Shown piece after piece: positions 1 to 6,017 of a DNA stretch of 11,561 bases (its first letter is position 1; each line of letters opens with the position of its first letter). Under the pieces are notes generated by a model. It was not told the DNA's origin, did not search any database, and worked only from the letters and a program-made list of their open reading frames with translations. The stretch covers positions 1 through 11,561 of the forward strand of contig JAIRLQ010000045.1 of NCBI GenBank assembly GCA_031259345.1. The letters are read 5' to 3'. The position numbers and the translations under genes were made by a program. Origin of the DNA: Treponema sp. (GTDB lineage Bacteria; Spirochaetota; Spirochaetia; Treponematales; Breznakiellaceae).

Positions 1-144
1 ATAGATTTTCAAATTTTGGTTGAGGCAGATTTTTTAGTAAACATATTTGAAGATGAATTGGAAAAACATTCAATAAAAAATATTAAAGAAAAAATATTTA
101 AAACAAAAAGCGGCATAAAATTATTGGAAAAATTATATTTATAA
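1..144 (+). CDS. C-terminal fragment of a probable HD-domain phosphohydrolase (5' end outside window)
   Basis: Frame 1 is open from the first base to TAA at 142-144 and encodes 47 residues. They include ILVEADFLVN, followed by an acidic stretch, a lysine-rich stretch and a final IFKTKSG...LLEKLYL. I recall this pattern (a buried LVEADFLVN helix and an IFKT-x-x-G-x-x-LL tail) from the C-terminus of clostridial and spirochaetal HD-domain proteins, which hydrolyse phosphate esters with a metal-binding His-Asp pair. The HD motif itself would lie upstream of the window and cannot be seen, so the function is an inference from the tail alone. The fragment is strikingly AT-rich and uses A/T-ending codons such as TTA, AAA and ATA, unlike the genes to its right. 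That suggests different ancestry. It is too short to follow in the six-frame ORF sense and has no visible start codon here. Confidence 0.55.
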   Translation: MDFQILVEADFLVNIFEDELEKHSIKNIKEKIFKTKSGIKLLEKLYL

Positions 145-238
145 ATGAAAATATAATGGAATCATTTCTAGAAAAAATATAAAAATATTTTGGTAAAGAT
201 AGAATAATTCGGCACGAATCAACAGCCCCGTGGACTCA

Positions 239-267
239 ATTCAAAAATCCATTATTGTTTTTTGAAT
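239..267. repeat. AT-rich inverted repeat at the end of the URO-D/HIT/lipoprotein run
   Basis: ATTCAAAAA (239-247) and TTTTTGAAT (259-267) are perfect 9-base inverted arms around an 11-base loop. The repeat overlaps the stop codon of the minus-strand lipoprotein gene. It could end transcription of that run, but the stem is weak and no clear T-run follows it, so the role is only a guess. Confidence 0.25.
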
Positions 268-656
268 GTTGTCTCTTGTGAGCCGCTGCCTATTATGGTC
301 AGCATTTTTTCATTATTGCCCCCTTCCCAAATTCTATACGGAACCGCCGGCTGCCAAATTCCCCTATCCAAGATGAACAGGCTGCCCGCTTGAGCCGGGT
401 AAGTATAATTACCTTCTTCCGAATAACCCTTAAGGGTTACATTCCTGGTGTACCCGGGAAAGCCGGGTATATCTCTCCCAGCATAAGGCATAATTTTTAT
501 GGCATTCAGGGTGATCTCTAATTCATGATAAGGGGAACTTGTGGTTTTCCAGTACCCCCGCAGAGTATAGTCAAAATACTTAAAGTCTCCCACTTCCATA
601 TTACACGCGGCAAATAAGGCCGGAACCAGGAAAATCAGCAGCAGTAATTTCTTCAT
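252..656 (-). CDS. Small predicted lipoprotein of unknown function
   Basis: I do not recognise this family. The 134-residue product starts with a lipoprotein signal: MKKL, a run of Leu/Ile/Phe, then the lipobox LFAAC with the modifiable Cys at residue 18. The mature protein would therefore be lipidated and membrane-anchored. The rest is rich in Tyr, Gly and aromatic residues (for example KYFDYTLRGYW near 26-36) and looks like a small beta-sheet domain. The reading frame stays open up to 857, but the extra upstream codons run through the HIT gene in another frame. The start at 656 is preferred because it gives a signal peptide and is preceded by GGTGGAG about nine bases upstream. It lies 25 bases downstream of the HIT stop, so it is probably the last gene of that operon. 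Confidence 0.75.
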   Translation of the reverse strand: MKKLLLLIFLVPALFAACNMEVGDFKYFDYTLRGYWKTTSSPYHELEITLNAIKIMPYAGRDIPGFPGYTRNVTLKGYSEEGNYTYPAQAGSLFILDRGIWQPAVPYRIWEGGNNEKMLTIIGSGSQETTFKKQ

Positions 657-681
657 AAAAACAGCTCCACCACAAAACACC

Positions 682-1026
682 TTAACCCGGCGGCCATTGC
701 AGGGACCTTCCCCCCAGTACATGGCAGTGAAGATGGTCCACGGTCTGGCCGCCGTCGGCTTTACAGTTAATGACAAAACGGGCGCCCTTTTCGCCAAAGC
801 CCAGGCCGGCGGCAATCTTTTGCGAACGGAAAAGGAGCCTGCCCAGAAGACCCGCATCGGCTTCGGCAGTTTCCATTATATTCGGGATATGCCGTTTGGG
901 GATAACAAGAAAGTGAAGCGGCGCCTGGGGGTTCACATCGTGGAAGGCCAGAAATTCATCATCCTCAAAAATCTTTTTTGAGGGAATTTCCCCTTTAATT
1001 ATTTTACAAAAAATACAATCATCCAT
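682..1026 (-). CDS. HIT-family (HINT-like) purine nucleotide hydrolase
   Basis: This is a complete 114-residue histidine-triad protein. The N-terminus CIFCKII carries the CxxC pair (Cys4, Cys7) used for zinc in many HINT proteins. KRHIPN follows near 44-49, and the C-terminus has DHLHCHVLGGR...WPPG with the catalytic triad His98-x-His100-x-His102. The length and the WPPG ending are typical of the HINT branch, which hydrolyses AMP-lysine and related nucleoside phosphoramidates in the cytoplasm. The one deviation is Cys at the position between the last two triad histidines, where Leu is common; that position varies and should not affect catalysis. It begins 9 bases after the URO-D-like stop and is followed 25 bases later by a lipoprotein gene. 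Its Shine-Dalgarno is weak, which fits translation coupled to the upstream gene. Confidence 0.93.
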   Translation of the reverse strand: MDDCIFCKIIKGEIPSKKIFEDDEFLAFHDVNPQAPLHFLVIPKRHIPNIMETAEADAGLLGRLLFRSQKIAAGLGFGEKGARFVINCKADGGQTVDHLHCHVLGGRSLQWPPG

Positions 1027-1035
1027 AATTTCATC

Positions 1036-2073
1036 TTACCGTAATTTTTGAACTGTTTCCAGCATCAAACTATAACGATCGGGGCTTACATAGCCGGGAA
1101 TGGAATTGCCCGAACCGATTGCGACGCCATGCCCCTTGGCCTTGCACAAGGCAAAAACTTCGCTTGTGTAGGCTTCAACATCAACCTGGCTGGAATCGCA
1201 CAGCACATTGGTATCAAGGCCGCCAAAGTTTCCGATGCGGCTGCCGTATTCTAAAATCCAGCGGGAATAAGGCGAAATCTCGTCCTCGTTTGAATGTTTT
1301 GCGTCTATGCCCGCGGCAATTAAATCGTCCATCACGCTAAAAATGCAGCCGCAGGAATGGAGCAGGAAGGGCTTGCCCGCCTTGTGAATAAGGCCGATAA
1401 CGCGCCTGTACTGGGGGATGATAAGGCTGCGTATGTCGCAGGCGTCAAGGAGGGTATTGGATTTAAAACCGAGATCATCGCCAAAGCGGCAGACGCAAAA
1501 AAGGCCGCCAAACTCTTTTAAAAAACGTTCCCAAATGGCGGCGAGCATATCCCCTGCTTTGGCAAAAAGGCCGCGGTAAAGCTCTTCATCGTCCGCCTTG
1601 ATATAGCACAGGGTTTCAAAACCCGTGATGTCCTGGACGCACTCAAAAACACCGTTACCAACGCCGCCAATACCCAAAGTCCCCGGGGGCAGGGTTTCGC
1701 CAAAAGCCCGGAAAAGATCGCTGTTTGTTTTAAAGTACAGGTCCGGGATGGAATCCCATGGGTACTTGTCAAAATCGGCGCGGTTTTGGATAACCCCTTC
1801 TTTGTGGCCGTACAGGGAACCGCTCCCGGGCATCACCCCGGTGGCAACACACTCAAAGCTTACAGTGTCGTAACCCGAATCCGGGAAAAACCTGTTGTAA
1901 TGCCTAAAAAACTCAAGCTTGTCGCTGTAGCCGCCGTCCGCAAGGGCGGCAAAATTCTTCCCCGTAAGCTTTTCCATAATTACAGGGGAAACAATATGCT
2001 CGTAAAGGGGAATGCGGGCGGATGTTTTGTTCAGCGCCGCATTCACCACATTATTATAATCCGGAACAAACAC
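1036..2073 (-). CDS. URO-D superfamily protein (uroporphyrinogen decarboxylase-like / cobalamin methyltransferase-like)
   Basis: The 345-residue product has the URO-D barrel layout: an N-terminal RIPLYEH segment, DDLGFKSNTLL near 199-209, and FLLHSCGCI with HSCG at 239-242, followed by DDLI..GIDAKHS. The HSCG and later His are zinc-ligand positions in the MtaA/CmuA-type methyltransferase branch of this superfamily. True HemE decarboxylases lack this Cys arrangement, so a corrinoid- or thiol-methyl transfer role is likelier than haem synthesis. The substrate cannot be told. The frame also offers a GTG at 2103, but that has no convincing ribosome site. The GTG at 2073 has GGAGG six bases upstream (2080-2084) and is preferred. 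It is first in a tight run with the HIT gene (9-base gap) and the small lipoprotein gene. No corrinoid protein gene is adjacent. Confidence 0.85.
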   Translation of the reverse strand: MFVPDYNNVVNAALNKTSARIPLYEHIVSPVIMEKLTGKNFAALADGGYSDKLEFFRHYNRFFPDSGYDTVSFECVATGVMPGSGSLYGHKEGVIQNRADFDKYPWDSIPDLYFKTNSDLFRAFGETLPPGTLGIGGVGNGVFECVQDITGFETLCYIKADDEELYRGLFAKAGDMLAAIWERFLKEFGGLFCVCRFGDDLGFKSNTLLDACDIRSLIIPQYRRVIGLIHKAGKPFLLHSCGCIFSVMDDLIAAGIDAKHSNEDEISPYSRWILEYGSRIGNFGGLDTNVLCDSSQVDVEAYTSEVFALCKAKGHGVAIGSGNSIPGYVSPDRYSLMLETVQKLR

Positions 2074-2147
2074 AACATTCCTCCGGGGGCCTTCCTTCAG
2101 CACATCCGCCGGACGGCCCGGCGCGTAGACTTAAACCGCCGGAAACC

Positions 2148-2176
2148 ACTATAAATCATTATAAAATAAAACACAA
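2148..2176 (-). promoter_or_regulatory. Probable sigma-70 promoter for the URO-D/HIT/lipoprotein run
   Basis: On the minus strand TTGTGT (2171-2176) and TATAGT (2148-2153) are separated by exactly 17 bases. The surrounding stretch is AT-rich within otherwise GC-balanced DNA. Transcription would begin near 2141, giving a leader of about 70 bases before the GTG at 2073. Confidence 0.5.
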
Positions 2177-2202
2177 CTGACAGCAGTAATTCCCGCATTT
2201 GT

Positions 2203-2559
2203 TTAAAATGAGAATTGCCGGTTCAGGGCATCTTCCAGGGCATCCAAAAAACCCCGGCTTGAAACAGTCGCCCCGGACACAATATCCACATCGGGGGAAC
2301 CGTATTCCAGAACTATTTCGCGCAGCTCTTCCAGCGCCGGGCCGCCTACGGCCTCGTCTTCACTGTTGTCAAGGATTTCCACATCCTCGATGCCGGCTTC
2401 ACGCACCAGAACCCGTACCCTGATTTTCCCGCGATACCCCTGCCCCGTCCCTTCGTAAACACCGTCCCGCAAGCGCAATTCCGCTTTGGGCCCGGAAAAA
2501 CATCCCGTGATAAAAACCAAAGCGGCACATAAGCCAAAAACAGCCCGTCTTTTTTTCAT
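2203..2559 (-). CDS. FMN-binding domain lipoprotein, probably covalently flavinylated
   Basis: The 118-residue product is a single FMN_bind domain behind a lipoprotein signal (MKKRR, hydrophobic core, VFITGC with Cys20). The domain starts with DGVYEGTGQGYRG (32-44) and ends with DIVSGATVSSRGF (92-104). The D-x-x-S-G-A-T-x-S pattern matches the site where ApbE-type transferases attach FMN in NqrC and RnfG; Ser100 would be the acceptor. A minimal lipid-anchored version of this domain acts outside the cytoplasmic membrane, as an electron carrier or as a link to a flavin-reducing partner. The frame is open up to 2607, but AAGGAGT lies five bases before the ATG at 2559 and the signal peptide starts there. 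It is divergent from the MFS-HEAT gene, with 105 bases between them. No electron-transfer partner or apbE gene is visible nearby. Confidence 0.85.
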   Translation of the reverse strand: MKKRRAVFGLCAALVFITGCFSGPKAELRLRDGVYEGTGQGYRGKIRVRVLVREAGIEDVEILDNSEDEAVGGPALEELREIVLEYGSPDVDIVSGATVSSRGFLDALEDALNRQFSF

Positions 2560-2625
2560 TGTTAACTCCTTACGTTTTGCTGCCATATATACGGCTTTAT
2601 TACGCATACCGCTTTAGCCTCCGGC

Positions 2626-2654
2626 TTGTTATTCTTTTATGAGGGGATTAGAAT
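2626..2654 (+). promoter_or_regulatory. Candidate promoter for the MFS-HEAT gene
   Basis: TTGTTA (2626-2631) and TAGAAT (2649-2654) are 17 bases apart, in the divergent intergenic gap. If used, transcription would start near 2661, only about four bases before the ATG at 2665, so the message would be nearly leaderless and would skip the AAGGGA ribosome site. That conflict lowers confidence. Confidence 0.3.
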
Positions 2655-2664
2655 AAGGGAAGAT

Positions 2665-4941
2665 ATGGCATCGTTTCTTTCGCCTTACAGGCTTGGAAAA
2701 GCACGGGATGTATATAATTTATATACCGCACTTAATTCTTTTTCCTGGCAGTTTCTGGTAGGGAATGTCCTTACCCTTTTTGCCCTCAGGCTTAACGCCA
2801 GTTCCACCTATATCGGCCTTATAACCGCCCTGGTATATATCTCTTATTTTTTCCTCCCCCTGGGGAAGCTCCTTTCACGGCATTTTAAGATAGTAAAGGT
2901 GTTCAGCTCCGCCTGGATTGCCCGATCCCTGGGGATGCTGCCCGTCATAGCCGCGCCTTTATTGATTTATTCAGGAGAGAGAAACCTTGCCCTTGTTCTG
3001 GTGCTTATAGGGGCCTCCGTTTTCCATATAGCCAGGGGCATAGGGATGATTGCCAACAATCCCGTGTTAAGCTTCCTTGCCACCGGGCCGGACAGGGGCA
3101 GTTACATGACCCTGTCCCAGATTATCAACAACGCGGTTTCGATGTTTGCCGGCTTCATTATCGCCATACTTCTGGGGCGGGCCCCGCCGCCTTTCCTCTA
3201 TGCCCTCATCTTTGGAATAGGCATTGTTACCGGCATTATGAGCGGCCTGGTGCTGCGGAAAGTTCCGGAACCAGCGAACGAAGAAAGCGGCAAAAAAGTA
3301 AAGCTTTTCCATGTCGCAAAAGAAGCCCTGTCAAACCCATCACTCAGGCTCTTTGTGGTAATTCTGCTTCTTGTGGCGCTGATTTCCGGGGTATCCCGGG
3401 CTTTTGTGGTAGTGTACAGCCGCGAAGTGTACCTGCAAAGCGAAGGCATGGTTTCGCTTTACGCGGTGTTTGGCGGCCTGGGCGTCCTTATGATAGGCAT
3501 GATGGTAAAATTTTTGGTTGACCGCATCGGGGCTAAACCGATTTTTATTATGAGCGTGATTATCGGCCTGGTAAGCCTGGTTCCCGTTTTGTTCATGCCT
3601 ATTGCCCTAAGCGATACTACCATTGTTCTTTACCTTTCGGCGCTGTTTTTTATAATGAACTTTGGCTTTCTTGGATCTGAAGGAATTGCCCAGACTTATT
3701 TTATGGGGCTTGTCCCGTCCGGCCAGATGGTGGACATGAGCATTCTCTATTTTTTCTGCTTTGCCATAGCCGGGACAGCGGGCTCCTTCCTCGCGGGCGT
3801 TTTCCTTGACGCCATAATGGGCGCGGGCTTTTCGCCGTTAATCGCGTTCAGGCTTCTGTTTCTTATACTTACCATTCTTACCGTATTGGTTTTATTTCTG
3901 CAGAAAAAACTTGTGCCCCTTGGAGCCATGCCCTTTATGGGCGCTTTAGGCGTGCTCTTTTCGCCCCGGGATCTCAAGGCGATTTCCCTTATGGATAAAC
4001 TTAGCAAGGCCTCGGACTCCCACAAGGAAGAAGCCCTGCTCGAGGCCCTGCATGACACGCCTTCCCGCCTGTCCATTAAGGCCCTGCTTAACCGCGCCAA
4101 ATCGCCCAGGCTTGCCACCCGGCTCGAAGCGCTCCGGGCCATCGACGCCCTTGAAATGCTGGACGAATCGGCGGAACGGGCGCTTATGGACGACATCATC
4201 CACAACCCCTACACCACCGCTTACAACTCCGCCCGCATTTTGGGAAACCACGGCGTTTTTTCCGCCGCCCCCCTTTTGCGGGAACTTGCGTCTTCCAAAG
4301 ATTATATGCTGGCAGGCGAAGCGATGATCGCTCTGGCCAAATTGAACGACCACGCTTTCCGCCCCCAGATAGAAAAGATTATCGCCAAAACACGGAACCC
4401 CCGCCTTAAGATCATGGGCGTTGAAGCCCTGGGCATCTACGGATCGCCCAATTCGCTTTCGGTGCTGCTGGATATACTGCGGGGCGCCCACCCGCCCCCG
4501 TACCTGCGCGACGAGGTTGTTCTGGCTATGGCGAGCATTCTTGACATTCAGAATTATTTTTATCCCCTTTTGGTACGCCTCCTGGCGGACGAAACACAGG
4601 TTATTACCCTTGCAACGGACGAAGCGGAATCCGCCTATGAATTTTTTGTTTCCGTTCATGGCCGCAAGCGGATAAAAAAAGATTCGGAACTTGCGCTCCT
4701 TAGCCGGCAGGCCAAAATTTTACAGAGCGCGGTCAGCGAGTTTATGAACGATTCAAAAGGCGCCCGGCTTTCCCGGTGGATTCTGGAAATCCCGGAAGAA
4801 CTGGTACATACCATAGCGCAAATGGTGCTTTCCGAAACAGTACTGGACGATGAACTATTGGGACACCGCCGGCTTCGGCTTCTTATTGTCCACTGGGTTG
4901 CCCACGAACTGCGCTTGTGGGTAAATAAATTAAAGAATTAG
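2665..4941 (+). CDS. MFS transporter fused to a C-terminal HEAT-repeat domain
   Basis: The 758-residue product is far longer than a usual 400-450-residue MFS carrier. Residues 1 to about 412 contain twelve hydrophobic segments in two groups of six, separated by a charged cytoplasmic loop (VPEPANEESGKK near 198-209). A motif-A-like DRIGAKP lies in the second half near 286-292. From about 440 to 690 there is a soluble helical region with repeated paired helices (for example LATRLEALRAIDALE, YNSARILGNHGV, AGEAMIALAKL, IMGVEALGIYG), which reads as four or five HEAT-type repeats on the cytoplasmic face. The substrate is unknown. The repeats could dock a partner or sense a ligand. The frame is open from a TTG at 2626, but the ATG at 2665 has AAGGGA just upstream. 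The stop overlaps the stop of the convergent small gene, leaving no space for a terminator between them. Confidence 0.85.
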   Translation: MASFLSPYRLGKARDVYNLYTALNSFSWQFLVGNVLTLFALRLNASSTYIGLITALVYISYFFLPLGKLLSRHFKIVKVFSSAWIARSLGMLPVIAAPLLIYSGERNLALVLVLIGASVFHIARGIGMIANNPVLSFLATGPDRGSYMTLSQIINNAVSMFAGFIIAILLGRAPPPFLYALIFGIGIVTGIMSGLVLRKVPEPANEESGKKVKLFHVAKEALSNPSLRLFVVILLLVALISGVSRAFVVVYSREVYLQSEGMVSLYAVFGGLGVLMIGMMVKFLVDRIGAKPIFIMSVIIGLVSLVPVLFMPIALSDTTIVLYLSALFFIMNFGFLGSEGIAQTYFMGLVPSGQMVDMSILYFFCFAIAGTAGSFLAGVFLDAIMGAGFSPLIAFRLLFLILTILTVLVLFLQKKLVPLGAMPFMGALGVLFSPRDLKAISLMDKLSKASDSHKEEALLEALHDTPSRLSIKALLNRAKSPRLATRLEALRAIDALEMLDESAERALMDDIIHNPYTTAYNSARILGNHGVFSAAPLLRELASSKDYMLAGEAMIALAKLNDHAFRPQIEKIIAKTRNPRLKIMGVEALGIYGSPNSLSVLLDILRGAHPPPYLRDEVVLAMASILDIQNYFYPLLVRLLADETQVITLATDEAESAYEFFVSVHGRKRIKKDSELALLSRQAKILQSAVSEFMNDSKGARLSRWILEIPEELVHTIAQMVLSETVLDDELLGHRRLRLLIVHWVAHELRLWVNKLKN

Positions 4942-5138
4942 GGGTCCGGCGCTTCTGTAACAAGTTCCCGGTCATTTTCGACCATTGCCTGCATTTCATG
5001 GACAATGGAACTGAGGGCGGCAAGGCGAACCGCCATAGATTCCCGCTTTGTCGCGGGGCGCAGCCTTCCTTGTTCTTCCGCTTTGATTACCTCATCTACC
5101 ACCTGTTCAACATCAATATCATCATAATCCATTTTCAT
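4938..5138 (-). CDS. Small acidic protein, candidate antitoxin of the adjacent toxin-like gene
   Basis: I do not recognise this 66-residue family with certainty. The N-terminus is very acidic (MKMDYDDIDVEQVVDEV), followed by a helical middle with KRESMAVRLAAL and a second helix SIVHEMQAMVEND. The whole protein is predicted mainly helical with no signal peptide. The ATG at 5138 lies inside the upstream gene, which overlaps it by 17 bases, and GGGAG precedes it at close range; a second in-frame ATG is at 5132. Such an overlap implies translational coupling and fixed stoichiometry with the toxin-like product. The role as antitoxin is inferred from size, acidity, order and overlap, not from a recognised DNA-binding motif. 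Its stop codon overlaps that of the convergent MFS-HEAT gene. Confidence 0.65.
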   Translation of the reverse strand: MKMDYDDIDVEQVVDEVIKAEEQGRLRPATKRESMAVRLAALSSIVHEMQAMVENDRELVTEAPDP

Positions 5139-5385
5139 TTGCTCCCAATAAATAATAAAACTGCTTTCTCAGTTTCATGGCATGAACAACCAGCAACCGA
5201 TCCCTCTCAATGTCTTCGACTGCGATAATTTCCAGCGCGTTTCCCAGATGATCAAAACCGGCCAACAGACGCTTTGGAGGGGGATCGTCCAGCACCTTAT
5301 CACCCCTAAAGTTTAATAGACATGAACGAATGCTTTCTTCGGTTATCCCATGCTTGTGCGCGCTTTGCAGTATCACAATATCCAT
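5122..5385 (-). CDS. Small toxin-like protein (toxin/antitoxin-like module, first gene)
   Basis: The 87-residue product begins MDIVILQSAHKHGITEESI and has a later strand-rich half with AGFDHLGNALEIIAVEDI and LLVVHAMKLRKQF. I recall the pattern S/A-x-KHGI-x-x-E-x-I, then G-x-x-x-x-GN-x-LEI and IHAMK-x-R-x-x-F from a widespread family of about 85 residues often annotated as toxin, with a BrnT/RelE-like layout. That assignment is from memory and unchecked. The frame is open back to a TTG at 5436, but that codon coincides with a near-consensus -35 box. The ATG at 5385 has GGAG four bases upstream and lies about 15 bases after the predicted transcription start. The next gene overlaps its end by 17 bases. 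Toxin-first order is seen in BrnT/BrnA and HigB/HigA modules. The promoter is followed upstream by a 21-bp palindrome array. Confidence 0.7.
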   Translation of the reverse strand: MDIVILQSAHKHGITEESIRSCLLNFRGDKVLDDPPPKRLLAGFDHLGNALEIIAVEDIERDRLLVVHAMKLRKQFYYLLGANENGL

Positions 5386-5407
5386 AAATCTCCGAGCCTC
5401 TCCTTTA

Positions 5408-5436
5408 AATATAGCCTGCCCAGCGGAACATGGCAA
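5408..5436 (-). promoter_or_regulatory. Near-consensus promoter of the toxin/antitoxin-like operon
   Basis: On the minus strand TTGCCA (5431-5436) and TATATT (5408-5413) are exactly 17 bases apart. Transcription would begin near 5401, leaving a short leader that contains the GGAG ribosome site for the ATG at 5385. The first unit of the palindrome array starts only 12 bases behind the -35 box. Confidence 0.6.
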
Positions 5437-5444
5437 GTTATTTC

Positions 5445-5800
5445 CCCAGCCGTTAAAACGAATGACCCAGCCGTTTTAACGGCTGACTCTGCCGTCCGGG
5501 AAACTGAGTCTGTTTCCCAGGAAACTGAGTCTGTTTCCCAGGAAACTGAGTTTGTTTCCCAGGAAACTGAGTTTGTTTCCCAGGAAACTGAGTTTGTTTC
5601 CCAGGAAACTGGGTCTGTTTCCCAGGAAACCGGGTCTGTTTCCCAGGAAACTGAGTCTGTTTCCCAGGAAACTGGGTCTACAGTTTTAACGGCGGACCCT
5701 ACAGTTTTAACGGCAGACCCTACAGTTTTAACGGCAGACTCTACAGTTATAACGGCGGACCCTACAGTTTTAACGGCGGACCCAGCCGTTACAACGAATG
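5445..5800. repeat. 20-bp direct repeats bounding the palindrome array
   Basis: CCCAGCCGTTAAAACGAATG (5445-5464) and CCCAGCCGTTACAACGAATG (5781-5800) differ at one base and frame the array in the same orientation. They share their first ten bases with a third internal copy at 5466-5475. They may be the ancestral unit from which the array grew, or the marks of an insertion. Confidence 0.75.
5449..5798. repeat. Array of 17 palindromic 14-bp cores at an exact 21-bp period
   Basis: The 350-base stretch parses without remainder into 17 cores of 14 bp and 16 linkers of 7 bp. Family A core GTTTCCCAGGAAAC occurs eight times without change (starts 5512, 5533, 5554, 5575, 5596, 5617, 5638, 5659). Family B has GCCGTTTTAACGGC (5470) and the less symmetric ACAGTTTTAACGGC (5680, 5701, 5722, 5764; 5743 with one change). 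The outer units at 5449 and 5785 are GCCGTTAAAACGAA and GCCGTTACAACGAA. The unit at 5491, GCCGTCCGGGAAAC, joins a B-like left half to an A right half. Linkers are GRGTY-centred in the A block and GACYC-centred beside B cores. Both strands are open across the array only because 21 is a multiple of 3 and the unit lacks stops. The core symmetry suggests binding sites for a dimeric protein or a chain of small hairpins. Confidence 0.9.
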
Positions 5801-5872
5801 GCTCGCGCCTTAAAAGGACGGGCCTAAAGAAGTGAAAAACAGTCCCTGGGGCCGTCAAAACACCGGTTGAAC

Positions 5873-5890
5873 GGCGGCGGCTGTGCCGCC
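5873..5890. repeat. GC-rich hairpin upstream of the mini-ORF
   Basis: GGCGGC at 5876-5881 pairs with GCCGCC at 5885-5890 around the triloop TGT; a shifted pairing from 5873 is also possible. It is not followed by a T-run on either strand, so a terminator is unlikely. It sits 21 bases before the ATG at 5912 and could affect transcription or translation there. TTGAAC at 5867 with TATCTA 19 bases later is a poor promoter candidate spanning it. Confidence 0.4.
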
Positions 5891-5911
5891 CTATCTATAA
5901 AAGGAGGAGAT

Positions 5912-5989
5912 ATGGCAAAGACAAACGATTGGATCAGGGCAAAAGCATTTGCTTTCCAAACAAGACGGAATAGAGGAAATCAGGGTTGA
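5912..5989 (+). pseudogene. 25-codon mini-ORF with perfect ribosome site, possible gene remnant
   Basis: AAGGAGGAGAT directly precedes ATG at 5912, the strongest ribosome site in the window, yet the frame closes after 25 codons (TGA 5987-5989). The peptide starts MAKTNDWIRAKAFAFQTR. The opening MAxTNDW resembles, from memory, N-termini of longer Treponema proteins of unknown function, so this may be the head of a gene broken by a frameshift or deletion. No continuation is obvious in the other two frames before the lipoprotein gene at 6085. It may instead be a real short peptide or a leader peptide. No function is claimed. Confidence 0.4.
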
Positions 5990-6017
5990 TCAACGCCTTA
6001 AAACTCTTACGCCGGGC

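Noticed and set aside
697..981. Plus-strand open frame across the HIT gene
   Set aside because: It is antisense to a clear histidine-triad protein and has no family pattern.
3946..4659. 237-codon minus-strand frame under the HEAT region
   Set aside because: It is a shadow of the MFS-HEAT gene: low-complexity, Gly/Arg-rich, with no domain and no ribosome site.
5449..5798. CRISPR array
   Set aside because: Linkers are only 7 bp and nearly alike, cores are 14 bp of two types, and no cas gene is present.
5449..5798. Iterons of a replication origin
   Set aside because: There is no Rep or DnaA gene, no DnaA boxes and no AT-rich unwinding region beside it; the neighbours are chromosomal-type genes.
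5350..5858. Long open frames on both strands through the repeat array, encoding heptapeptide repeats such as SVSQETE or PVSWETD
   Set aside because: A 21-bp stop-free unit keeps frames open automatically. The plus frame begins inside the toxin-like gene with no ribosome site, linker changes are mostly non-synonymous (Glu/Gly, Ser/Phe), and the palindromic cores are invariant at all codon positions.
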